From: Caldifarciminota bacterium | GTDB taxonomy: Bacteria > Hydrothermota > 32-111 > QNBC01 | Assembly: GCA_023132105.1 (NCBI GenBank) | Contig: JAGLYS010000319.1 | Span: forward strand, 1 to 19,956 | Length of the DNA: 19,956 bases | Direction of reading: 5' to 3' | Shown here: positions 5,202 through 14,138 of the stretch, piece by piece | Position numbering within the stretch: position 1 is the stretch's first letter | How the letters are laid out: every line of letters begins with the position of its first letter | Notes under the pieces: model-generated | Databases searched by the model: none | What the model saw: only the letters and a program-made list of their open reading frames with translations | Told to the model about the DNA's origin: nothing | Program-made: the position numbers and the translations under genes

Positions 5202-6626
5202 ATGTGTGGAATAATCGGAATTATTGGCGATAAACGCGTAAGCGAAGAGATATATATAGGACTAAACATTATACAACACAGAGGACAGGACTCTTGTGGT
5301 ATATGCACATATAATGGCAAATTTCATCTCCAGAGATATGAAGGTTTAGTTCAAAATGCTTTCAAACTGGGATCTGTCAATCGTCTGATAGGTAATATCG
5401 GCATTGGTCATGTACGGTATCCAACGGCAGGAAAAGGGGGCATTGAAGATGCTCAACCGTTTTTCGTAAATTATCCATACGGTATATCAATAGCCCATAA
5501 TGGAAATATAGCCAATTATAAAAACCTTTCGAAAGTTATAGAAAAGGAATATAAGAGAATAGTTAATTCATCATGCGATATCGAAGTATTTTTGAATATT
5601 CTTGCTCATAATCTGGAAAATAGTGAATTTTCAATCGATACATTAAAAAATGCCCTTATAAAAACCACCAATGAAATAATAGGAAGTTATTCGGTTGTTG
5701 CCATTATAGGTAATTACGGGCTTTTAGCTTACAGGGATCCATATGGATTCAGACCGCTTGTTTTTGGCAAAAGGAATAATAATTTTATTTTTAGCTCGGA
5801 ATCATGTGCAATAGATACACTTGGATATGAACTGGTAAGAGATGTAAAACCGGGTGAAATGATATTTATAAATAATAATCGGGAATTTTATAGTGAAATA
5901 ATCACAGAAAAAGAGTTCAGACCATGTATATTCGAATATGTTTATTTCGCCAGACCCGATTCGATGATGAATAATATTCTTGTCGCCAGATCCCGTTATA
6001 ATCTTGGAAAAATACTTGCAGAAAAGATCAATAGTATGGGGTTAAAACCTGATGTTGTTGTTCCTATTCCTGATACGGCAAGAAATGCAGCATTGGCGGT
6101 TGCTAAAAAGTTGCATATATCCTATCAGGAAGGATTAATAAAAAACAGGTATATTGGCAGAACATTTATTATGCCTGGACAGGATGTAAGGGTTAGTTCA
6201 ATAAGACAAAAATTACATCCCGTAAAGGAACAACTAAAAGGGAAAAAAGTACTGCTTGTAGATGATAGTATCGTTCGAGGAAATACTTCTAAAGAACTTG
6301 TGAATTTAGTTCGAAATACAGGAGCAAAAGAGGTTTACTTTGCATCCTATTCTCCACCTGTTAGATACCCCTGCTATTATGGAATTGACATTCAAACAGA
6401 ATCCGAATTGATTGCCAATAAAATGAATATAGAAGGTATTAGGGAATATATCAACGCTGATGCCCTAATTTATCAGGATTGTGAAAGTATGATAAAAGCT
6501 ATAAAAAAAGATACAAAGATCAATTTTAATAAATTTTGTACAGCATGTTTTTCCGGGGACTATCCTCAAAAAATCCCACATAATATACTTAAAGATATTG
6601 CAGATGACAGAAAAAAGAAGATTTAG
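5202..6626 (+). CDS. purF: Amidophosphoribosyltransferase (4Fe-4S type)
   Basis: This enzyme carries out the first committed step of purine synthesis, converting PRPP and glutamine to phosphoribosylamine. It has 474 residues. The glutaminase nucleophile is Cys2, directly after Met, so the longer propeptide of the Bacillus enzyme is absent. The glutaminase domain covers about 2-235, with HNGNIAN at 99-105 and RDPYGFRPL at 178-186. The phosphoribosyltransferase domain carries the PRPP loop VLLVDDSIVRGNTS (350-363). Four cysteines in family positions (C242, C391, C446, C449) match the iron-sulfur ligands of the Bacillus-type enzyme. Start and stop sit 2 nt after fmt and 23 nt into the next gene, so translation is likely coupled. 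Confidence 0.95.
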   Translation: MCGIIGIIGDKRVSEEIYIGLNIIQHRGQDSCGICTYNGKFHLQRYEGLVQNAFKLGSVNRLIGNIGIGHVRYPTAGKGGIEDAQPFFVNYPYGISIAHNGNIANYKNLSKVIEKEYKRIVNSSCDIEVFLNILAHNLENSEFSIDTLKNALIKTTNEIIGSYSVVAIIGNYGLLAYRDPYGFRPLVFGKRNNNFIFSSESCAIDTLGYELVRDVKPGEMIFINNNREFYSEIITEKEFRPCIFEYVYFARPDSMMNNILVARSRYNLGKILAEKINSMGLKPDVVVPIPDTARNAALAVAKKLHISYQEGLIKNRYIGRTFIMPGQDVRVSSIRQKLHPVKEQLKGKKVLLVDDSIVRGNTSKELVNLVRNTGAKEVYFASYSPPVRYPCYYGIDIQTESELIANKMNIEGIREYINADALIYQDCESMIKAIKKDTKINFNKFCTACFSGDYPQKIPHNILKDIADDRKKKI

Positions 6627-7296
6627 ATATTTTCTCTGTATTCTCATCTTCCAGATTTTACCTCTAATCACTCTTGCCCCATCTCCCTTAAAATCAATGA
6701 ATATTGGGGAAAATACTCTATATATTTCCGATGATCTTACTTTTTACTATAATAATAACTCCATAATGTTGATAAGAGATTCCGATACATCACTCCTTTT
6801 AGATAATTTGACGGATATTTCCTGTTGGTATTATGAAAGTCAATATATCTTCTTCTATACTAACAATTATATATGCAGAACATCACTTATAAACAGTAAA
6901 ACTGATACACTATCACAAACAATCGATGTAAAATCATTTATTTATAAAGTAAACGATTTATATTACATTGACGATTTAGGAATATGGAAAAACTCTAACA
7001 TTATAGCAAAAGGGAATATTACTAAATTCGGGATAGGAAAATCTCTTGGTATATTCTTTTCATCCGATAACACCTTGTATAAATGTAATCAATCCGTCTA
7101 TAAATATATAATAGAATCAGGTATTACAGATTTTGTAATCGATAATCTTGGTAACATAATTATACTAAAAAATGATACTATAAAAATTAATAACACATAT
7201 TATCGACAATTCCGGTTTACACCTAATAAATTTTATACATATGAGAATAATATCATAATTTATGCAGAAGATTCTATATATATTTATCCTTATTAG
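6604..7296 (+). CDS. Exported protein of unknown function
   Basis: This protein of about 230 residues has a basic N-terminus (EKRRFRYF) and a hydrophobic stretch (about 10-25), which looks like a signal peptide or anchor. The rest is a succession of short hydrophobic/aromatic strands with turns (IFFYTNNYICRTS, YYIDDLGIWKNS, GIFFSSDNTLYKC, IIILKNDTIKI), suggestive of a beta-propeller or other all-beta fold. I recognise no family. The ATG at 6604 was preferred to a TTG two codons upstream. It begins inside the purF end and its own 3' end overlaps the next gene by 35 nt, so it is probably made together with the outer-membrane protein. The strong AT bias matches its neighbours. Confidence 0.7.
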   Translation: MTEKRRFRYFLCILIFQILPLITLAPSPLKSMNIGENTLYISDDLTFYYNNNSIMLIRDSDTSLLLDNLTDISCWYYESQYIFFYTNNYICRTSLINSKTDTLSQTIDVKSFIYKVNDLYYIDDLGIWKNSNIIAKGNITKFGIGKSLGIFFSSDNTLYKCNQSVYKYIIESGITDFVIDNLGNIIILKNDTIKINNTYYRQFRFTPNKFYTYENNIIIYAEDSIYIYPY

Positions 7297-10174
7297 TTTT
7301 TTTAGGGTAATCAATGCTGATGTTACGGATACATTATTTATACCTGAAAAAGGTAAATATAAATTAACCTACAAAGATATTAACAAAATCATTTGTATCG
7401 AGCCGGATTCCGTTAAAAACAATATAGAACTTAATTTAGATAGTGGGATTTTAGATTATTTATGTACGGTAAAAGATACATTGATTGTAATAGTAACATA
7501 TCAATCGAATGATGAGAAAATTATTATCCAAAATTTTAAATTAAATAGCAATTTTAATCAGGAAAAATATTCGGAATACATTAACACATATAAATTTCAG
7601 GAAGTTAAGAATAATGATAATATTCAAATAAACGGTATAAACCTTTTAGGAATGAATTTTAACGATAGAACAGGAATGAAATTTTCAGCATCAAGCAATA
7701 ATCATTTCAATATAATATTAAGAAACGGATTATCATTAAAAGGATATATAGGTGACAATAATCGTATTTTCTCACCTGAAGGTGTTTATATCAGTGATAT
7801 ATCGGGATTTAAAGTTGAATTGACAAACAATGAAAACAGCTTATCTTTCGGTGATATAACATATGATTTGAATCGAACCTGCCAAAAGATGATTGGTATC
7901 GATTTTGAAAAAAAAGATAAATTCAGAATAATTACCGGTCTTGACGGTGGTTATATTTCGAGTGTCGACATCGATCCGGAATCAGATAATTTAGGACCCT
8001 ATAATATATTATCCTTTTCTGATTCCCTGTATTATATAACAACAAATTCCGAAAATGTTTATATAGATAATAATAAGCTAAGTAACGGTAAAGACTACTC
8101 TATGGATTATCTGAATGGAACCATAACATTTAAACCCGGAATTCTTTATACGGGAATGAGTAAAGTCCATATTACATATCAATTGAAGAGCAGATATAAT
8201 ATACGCCACTATATACATTCCGATATTAAACTATTTGATAATAAATTTCAAATATCATACGATGAAATAAAGGATTGGAAGCAAAATTCCTTAGACATAG
8301 ATTATAACAATATAATATCCGGTGATACGATATTATATATCGACGGTGGTATTTATGTTGGAGATAACAATGGTGATTATACGAAATCGGGAAATATATA
8401 TGTTTATGCAGGGAGAAATTTGGGGGATTATAATTGTCATTTCACATATATGGGCGAAAAAGAGGGAGATTATATCTATAGTAATATAATACATGGATAT
8501 CTATATGTTGGCAGCAATAATGGTAATTATTCACCTTTAATAATAGTTCATGCTCCGGAACTCAGCAGAGAAATCGGAATATTATTTAATACTTACAATA
8601 TAACCGGTGAATTAAATGTTAATCAAAATAACCCGAACATATTGAATAAAAATATATTTTACACATATAGTGGGGAACTTGGAACAAAATGGCAATATAA
8701 CCATTTGAATGATACATTTAATCTAAAGCTAAAAACATTATGGTATTCGAATATGACAAAAAGAGATATGAATAACAAAATATCAAGATTAAAGTATGAC
8801 TTTGACATTCGGAACTCTAAGATGGATGGTCAGATTTTCGTACCTGCTCTCGATTTGAATTATAAATACTCAAAGTATATTTTTATTAAAACGATTGCCG
8901 AAGAATTGATATCAGAAAAGCAATTTGTAAGAGTAAATTCCCTTCATCATATTTTTTTAAACACTTTTATTTCCTTCGATAATGAAATAAAATATTTAAA
9001 CAGTACCGTAAAAAGAAGTAATACAATAAACAAATTAAATTTAAGCTCGATTTGTTTTAATCTTTCGATATTCAATCATAACCATACCGGTGATTCTCTT
9101 TCTTTTCAAGAAAATGGAATTTTATTGTTTAATAATAATGCAAATATTAAATTTAGTAAAAAATTATTCGAAGATAGCTCTACAAACAACATTTCCTTAG
9201 GTTTAAATAATAGTATAATTAATCTTAACATCTATACGGAATGGGATTCGACTATTATTACAAACACATATGATTTCTCATTTACGAAAATTTTTAAATA
9301 TTTATATTTATCTATAAATAGTGAAGGTGGTAAATACAAACCTTTACTTTTACAAACACAATTTGTGAAAGTAAATCCCGGAGAAGGGGACTATGAATTG
9401 GATTCGTTAAATAACATATATTTTAAATCCGAATATGGCAATTATAAAAAGTTATCTATCTATAACAGTTATAACATTGCATTACCATCATTCAAAATAA
9501 ATGGTAATTTAAAAACAGATAATCCTTATTTTTCATTTTATAGTAATGCTCACATAGATAGGTACTATGAATATTATAATGATTCGATACATTTGGCTTT
9601 TAAAGTAATAAACGATAATAAGTTAAAGAAAACATTTGATAATAATACAATTAAAATCATTTCAGAAATTAAAATTACAAATGATCTCAATCTCTTTTTT
9701 AATTCAATTATTTACAGATTTGATTATAACAAGGAATCATACTCCATTGTCGTCGATTATATATTAAGCAATAATAAATATATATATACATTGAATGAAT
9801 TTTCATCGAAAGATATTAAGTTGAAATATAATTTGGATCTTTTTGAGTTACAATTAAAAGGAAGTATAATAGATTATATACAACCATTAAGTATTTCAAT
9901 AAAGCAAATAGGCGTCTATATGTCTCAGAAAGTTTCAATAGGTAAATTTGCCTTTACATTTTCTCCTGATTTCAATTATAATATTTATAGTAATGATAAT
10001 GTGTTTTATGAGGTGAATGAAAAATATCCAAAGGGATTAGATAGTATGTTTAAAGTTTTCGGTAATTACAAAATAAATGACAATACAAGCCTTAATGCCG
10101 ATATTATGTTACGCTATAATGAACACAAAGGATTTGACAAAACATTTAACATAGCAATAGGGCTTAATTTGTGA
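7262..10174 (+). CDS. Large outer-membrane beta-barrel-type protein with GDY repeats
   Basis: This 970-residue protein has a clear signal peptide (1-19, ending INA). Residues about 156-293 contain a module I know from large surface/outer-membrane proteins of candidate phyla and, more loosely, SprA of the type 9 secretion system: SLKGYIGDNN...SPEG, LSFGDITYDL, NLGPYNIL, then YIDNNKLSNGKDYSMDY and GTITFKPG (267-293). The G-N/D-Y motif recurs at 371-373, 388-390, 402-404, 421-423, 709-711 and 726-728. The remainder is alternating beta strands rich in Asn and Tyr, and the end resembles a closing barrel strand (FNIAIGLNL). At 970 residues it is far shorter than SprA. The gene overlaps its neighbours by 35 and 4 nt. 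The function is unknown; placement in the outer membrane is an inference. Confidence 0.75.
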   Translation: MQKILYIFILISFFRVINADVTDTLFIPEKGKYKLTYKDINKIICIEPDSVKNNIELNLDSGILDYLCTVKDTLIVIVTYQSNDEKIIIQNFKLNSNFNQEKYSEYINTYKFQEVKNNDNIQINGINLLGMNFNDRTGMKFSASSNNHFNIILRNGLSLKGYIGDNNRIFSPEGVYISDISGFKVELTNNENSLSFGDITYDLNRTCQKMIGIDFEKKDKFRIITGLDGGYISSVDIDPESDNLGPYNILSFSDSLYYITTNSENVYIDNNKLSNGKDYSMDYLNGTITFKPGILYTGMSKVHITYQLKSRYNIRHYIHSDIKLFDNKFQISYDEIKDWKQNSLDIDYNNIISGDTILYIDGGIYVGDNNGDYTKSGNIYVYAGRNLGDYNCHFTYMGEKEGDYIYSNIIHGYLYVGSNNGNYSPLIIVHAPELSREIGILFNTYNITGELNVNQNNPNILNKNIFYTYSGELGTKWQYNHLNDTFNLKLKTLWYSNMTKRDMNNKISRLKYDFDIRNSKMDGQIFVPALDLNYKYSKYIFIKTIAEELISEKQFVRVNSLHHIFLNTFISFDNEIKYLNSTVKRSNTINKLNLSSICFNLSIFNHNHTGDSLSFQENGILLFNNNANIKFSKKLFEDSSTNNISLGLNNSIINLNIYTEWDSTIITNTYDFSFTKIFKYLYLSINSEGGKYKPLLLQTQFVKVNPGEGDYELDSLNNIYFKSEYGNYKKLSIYNSYNIALPSFKINGNLKTDNPYFSFYSNAHIDRYYEYYNDSIHLAFKVINDNKLKKTFDNNTIKIISEIKITNDLNLFFNSIIYRFDYNKESYSIVVDYILSNNKYIYTLNEFSSKDIKLKYNLDLFELQLKGSIIDYIQPLSISIKQIGVYMSQKVSIGKFAFTFSPDFNYNIYSNDNVFYEVNEKYPKGLDSMFKVFGNYKINDNTSLNADIMLRYNEHKGFDKTFNIAIGLNL

Positions 10175-11277
10175 GAAATCTTTATACAATTATTGCAATT
10201 TTGATCATATCAATCATTGGAACACTAATTTTTCGCAAAAAGTGGATTAGATTTATCCCTATAGAGATAATCATAATTGCAATAGGATATTTTATTGGAC
10301 CTGACGGATTGAATTTCCTTAACAAATATGAAAATATACAAATCGAACCTATAATTATACTATTAATCGGTGCAACAGCCTTCCTTGCCGGTTTCAAATT
10401 CAAGATTAACGATAGAAGAATAATAAAACCTGTATTCAAACTTACGACATTCTTTTTTTTAGTATCATTTCTTATTTCATTTCTTTCATTTTTCGGTATA
10501 AATTCTTTTCTTAACCTGTTGAATTTCAGACAGATAATTTTAATAGCAATTTTTTCATCATCCGTATTTCCCGTTCATTTTATATTTCACAAGAAGAAAA
10601 CTTATAGCTCGATAATAAACAATTATCTTTCTCACTTTTCTTTGATTTTTATCTTTTTAATATTGCTTTTCATATTTCCACTTATGATAAATGACACTTT
10701 AATTTTCACTCAATATATCAATTACATCCTATTTACATTTGCTGATATCATTATATTCTCAATGTTTATGCTATATTTTATAAAAAAATCAAGAGATAAT
10801 AAAGAATTTTTTATTATATTTATTGGTATTGTAATATTCAATACTGCTTTTTGTTATATATTCAACATCAATCCGGTTTCAATAATGTTTTTTATAGGTT
10901 TTATTCTTTCGAATACAACGGGTAAGGAATATCGCAGAGTAGAAAAATACATTTTAAATATCGAGCACCCTTTATTTATCGGATTACTTCTCATAACAGC
11001 CTCATTCCTGATATTGAACAATCCTGCCGCATATTATATTGCGGCAACATATTTTTTCATTCATATTGTAGCAGTAGTAATACCTTTAATAATCATACAT
11101 AAAAAATTCGACAAGGGACACATAAATAGCACACCACAAACAGGCGCTGTTTATACGATCATCCTTTGCCTAATGCTTTTAAGATCTAACAACATTAACA
11201 CAGTTCTATCACCAATTATTATTGCAAATATGTTAATCTATATAATTTATTATATAATGGAGAGGTCTAAGATTTGA
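10171..11277 (+). CDS. Degenerate CPA2-like multi-pass membrane protein
   Basis: This 368-residue protein has about 11-12 hydrophobic helices. The layout follows Na+/H+ exchangers of the CPA2 group: PIEIIIIAIGYFIGPDG (30-46) resembles the helix-1 GYxxxGxxxGP motif, and LLIGATAFLAGFKFKIN (64-80) resembles the FxAGLE helix. Where active members carry TAP and then one or two Asp, this one reads SSSVFPVH (129-136) and NNYLSHFSL (150-158). There is no Asp or Glu anywhere from residue 82 to 174, so the proton/cation-binding acid is missing. It may be a non-transporting partner of the next gene or have another role. The start is GTG, in a GTGA overlap with the preceding stop, with AGGG 8 nt upstream. 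Confidence 0.75.
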   Translation: MRNLYTIIAILIISIIGTLIFRKKWIRFIPIEIIIIAIGYFIGPDGLNFLNKYENIQIEPIIILLIGATAFLAGFKFKINDRRIIKPVFKLTTFFFLVSFLISFLSFFGINSFLNLLNFRQIILIAIFSSSVFPVHFIFHKKKTYSSIINNYLSHFSLIFIFLILLFIFPLMINDTLIFTQYINYILFTFADIIIFSMFMLYFIKKSRDNKEFFIIFIGIVIFNTAFCYIFNINPVSIMFFIGFILSNTTGKEYRRVEKYILNIEHPLFIGLLLITASFLILNNPAAYYIAATYFFIHIVAVVIPLIIIHKKFDKGHINSTPQTGAVYTIILCLMLLRSNNINTVLSPIIIANMLIYIIYYIMERSKI

Positions 11278-12554
11278 AAATAATTTTTCTTGCATTTTTA
11301 TTGGTAGTATTTTATATTTCTGATGCTTTTCAATGGATAAATAATCCTGGGATGCAATTAACTGTTTTTATCGGTTTTATATTAATATCATCATTTATAT
11401 TCTCTAATATTCTTGCAAAAACAAATTTACCAAAAGTAACATTGTATACGATTTTCGGAATATTAATTGGTCCTTATATATTAAACATATCTCCTGAAAG
11501 TGTTGTGATCAATCTTCGATTCATAGATCAATTTACATTGATTGTAATCGCTTTTATGGCAGGAAGTGAATTGGAATTAAAATTTATAAAAAGCAAGATC
11601 AAAGAAATTGTAAGTATAACATTCTTGCAAATAATTTTTGTATTTATTACAATATTTGCACTTGTAATGATATTTAATTCAAAGCTTCTACCTTTTATTT
11701 CAGGTTACAATAGAAATATGGTATTTAAGGTAGCAATTATTATGGGATTTTTAGGGCCCTTAAAATCTCCTCTTACAACGATAGCTGTAATAGATGAGAC
11801 AAAAGCAAAGGGATCTTTTACCGAACTATTACTTGGCATTGTAATATTTAAAGACATTTCGATGTTATTACTTTTCCCAATTATGTTTATATTAATTGGA
11901 ACATCTGGTAGTAGTTCACCGGTATTTATCTTAATCGAAATTTTAATGTCAATAGGAGCCGGTGTTTTAATCGGTTTCATAATAAAATTTTCCAATAAAA
12001 TACTAAAAGACTTTCAATCCGTATTTTTATTTATACTTTCTTTTATTATAATCGAAGTATCTGGTATTTTCCACATAGATCTCTTACTTACAGCCATTGT
12101 TGCAGGATTTTATATAAGAAATTTTACAGACATTTCGAATGAGTTTTCATCAAACATCAAGAATCTTGCCTTTTTTGTTTTTATAATATTCTTTACTATA
12201 AATGGAATAACACTTGAATTATCTATTCTAAGAAATAGTACATTTTCCGTATTTATTATTTTAGTACTGATTGCCGTATTTAATCAATTAGGTTTATATT
12301 TTGGTGTAAAATTGAATAATAAAGGCAAATTGGCGATTTCTGAAATCAGCTTAATGAAATACTCTTGGCCTGCATTTATAAATAAATCAGGACTTTCTAT
12401 CGCCATTGCAATATTGGTGGAGCAATACTTTCCATCATTTGGAGTCGAATTCAGGACATTTATAATTGCAATGGTGATAGTAACTGATTTCATTGGTCCT
12501 CCTCTTTTTAAATGGGCAATTATAAAAACCGGTGAAGGGAAGATTGAATCATAA
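11274..12554 (+). CDS. CPA2-family cation/proton exchanger (single-Asp, Kef-like)
   Basis: This 426-residue membrane protein has the CPA2 elements: LPKVTLYTIFGILIGPYIL (52-70), FMAGSELELKF (94-104), GPLKSPLTTIAVI (161-173) and IVIFKDISM (189-197). The acidic site is a single Asp, D194, preceded by Lys, like the QD of KefB/KefC rather than the DD of the antiporter at 384-1553. An extra N-terminal helix (about 3-20) precedes the core. There is no RCK/TrkA domain. It starts at TTG, overlapping the previous stop as TTGA, with a good GGAGAGG 8 nt upstream. Pairing with the degenerate paralogue suggests a heteromeric exchanger; this is inference. Confidence 0.85.
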   Translation: MKIIFLAFLLVVFYISDAFQWINNPGMQLTVFIGFILISSFIFSNILAKTNLPKVTLYTIFGILIGPYILNISPESVVINLRFIDQFTLIVIAFMAGSELELKFIKSKIKEIVSITFLQIIFVFITIFALVMIFNSKLLPFISGYNRNMVFKVAIIMGFLGPLKSPLTTIAVIDETKAKGSFTELLLGIVIFKDISMLLLFPIMFILIGTSGSSSPVFILIEILMSIGAGVLIGFIIKFSNKILKDFQSVFLFILSFIIIEVSGIFHIDLLLTAIVAGFYIRNFTDISNEFSSNIKNLAFFVFIIFFTINGITLELSILRNSTFSVFIILVLIAVFNQLGLYFGVKLNNKGKLAISEISLMKYSWPAFINKSGLSIAIAILVEQYFPSFGVEFRTFIIAMVIVTDFIGPPLFKWAIIKTGEGKIES

Positions 12555-14121
12555 CTATAATATATTCTTTTCAAATATCAGTGAAAAGGCATTTGCATAT
12601 ATCATAGACAAATTCCCATCATATAACAAATATTCGCATATAGTTGGGGATAGAGATATTCCTTTTTACGATATGTATAATATAATGTCTACATCGATTG
12701 AGGCGATAAGGAATAAAGGACGATATTTTACACCTGATGAAATTGCGGAAAATATTGTTAAGGATTTAGATATAAGGGAATCCCAAAGCATTTTAGAGCC
12801 TTCCTGCGGTATAGGTATATTCTTCTATAAAATTATGGATTACGCAATTGAAAATAATTATAATATAAATCTATTACTCAATAATATAGATCTTATAGAA
12901 ATAGACGGGTATTTAACTAACATTCTAAAACTTCTCATACTCTATTATTTTTACAAAAATAATATTGACTTCGATATCGATGCAATAAGAATATTTAACG
13001 ATGATTATCTCTTGATGAATGTTGATAAGAAGTATGATATTATATTGGGAAACCCTCCTTATGTTGATACAAAATTTATGGACAGCAAAAAAAGGCAGTA
13101 TAGAGTATTATATAAATTAGGAAAACGCAATTTATTCAGTATGTTTCTCGAACAATCGATACATCTGTTATCATATGATGGTAAACTTTCTTTTATTATT
13201 AGTGAGAGTTTTAATTATCTTAAAAGTTATGAAAAATTTAGAAAATTGATTTTACTCAATTTTGGAAGAATAAAGATCGAACATATTGGTAAGAACAAAT
13301 TCAGGAATGCAAATATCGGAGGAATAGTAATTACCATATCAAAATCCGGCAATAGGCATATTATTTTTAAAGAAAATAATGTTATATCAGAAACAACATC
13401 GGAAAATTTAATATTTGACGATTTTACATTACCTTTCTCTGATATTGATCCGGAGATTATAGGCATTTTGAAAATGAACGGAACTCTTGATAATCACATC
13501 GAATATCTGGTTGGTATACAAACAAACAATGTTAAGGCGTTTGTTACTAAACAATATAGCAATGGATCTGTTCCATATATCAAAAGACTTAAGAGAAGAG
13601 AACCTTATTGGCAAACATTTGATTATTGGTTAAAAATAAGTGAACTTATGGAACTTGGCAATGCTTCCGTCAGCAAGAAGCATCTAAGATATGCCGATGA
13701 GGAAGGAATAGTATTCAATAATATTGATAATGATAGTATTTTCAATGCTGTTTTAAAACCAAAGGGGTATCTCTTCGATATAGTTGTTCCTTTTTTAAAA
13801 CCAATTGATAGTGATCTTTATTCATTGCTTGCATATCTAAACTCTCATTTTATTCAATATATCCTTCTGAAATTAAACGGAACACCTCATACAAATATTG
13901 GTGATATATTAAAATTACCATATCTTGATAGCGGGTATGACAAACTAAGCTTGATGGCAAAAAATATAATCGAATTAAAAATAAAGGGAATGGAAACAGG
14001 AAAAATCGAATCTTTAGTTAATAATGAGGTATATAAAACATTCAACATCTCAAAAATATTAATCCTTAAAATTGAGAATGAGCTTATAAAAAGGAATATA
14101 ATAATTGACAAAGTTATATAG
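12544..14121 (+). CDS. N6-adenine DNA methyltransferase, no nuclease domain seen
   Basis: This protein of about 525 residues has the gamma-type order of adenine methyltransferases: motif X-like RYFTPDEIAENIV (about 57-69), the S-adenosylmethionine loop LEPSCGIGIF (84-93) and the catalytic NPPY (170-173), which transfers methyl to adenine N6. The C-terminal half (about 290-520) looks like a TaqI/type IIG target-recognition region, with LLAYLNSHFIQYILL and HTNIGDILKLPYL resembling specificity-subunit phrases. No PD-(D/E)xK nuclease is apparent and only about 55 residues precede motif X, so this is probably a solitary or regulatory methylase. The TTG at 12544 was chosen for its GAAGGG site; GTG at 12532 is the alternative. 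It overlaps the exchanger gene by 11 nt. Confidence 0.85.
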   Translation: MNHNYNIFFSNISEKAFAYIIDKFPSYNKYSHIVGDRDIPFYDMYNIMSTSIEAIRNKGRYFTPDEIAENIVKDLDIRESQSILEPSCGIGIFFYKIMDYAIENNYNINLLLNNIDLIEIDGYLTNILKLLILYYFYKNNIDFDIDAIRIFNDDYLLMNVDKKYDIILGNPPYVDTKFMDSKKRQYRVLYKLGKRNLFSMFLEQSIHLLSYDGKLSFIISESFNYLKSYEKFRKLILLNFGRIKIEHIGKNKFRNANIGGIVITISKSGNRHIIFKENNVISETTSENLIFDDFTLPFSDIDPEIIGILKMNGTLDNHIEYLVGIQTNNVKAFVTKQYSNGSVPYIKRLKRREPYWQTFDYWLKISELMELGNASVSKKHLRYADEEGIVFNNIDNDSIFNAVLKPKGYLFDIVVPFLKPIDSDLYSLLAYLNSHFIQYILLKLNGTPHTNIGDILKLPYLDSGYDKLSLMAKNIIELKIKGMETGKIESLVNNEVYKTFNISKILILKIENELIKRNIIIDKVI

Positions 14122-14138
14122 ATTTCATATTATTAATT

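Noticed and set aside
10182..10439. An 85-codon minus-strand frame
   Set aside because: It lies wholly inside the first CPA2-like gene; hydrophobicity comes from the opposite strand's membrane helices.
12544..14121. Methylase as part of a BREX, DISARM or type I defence island
   Set aside because: It is much shorter than PglX-type methylases and no ATPase, helicase, nuclease or specificity-subunit gene is nearby.
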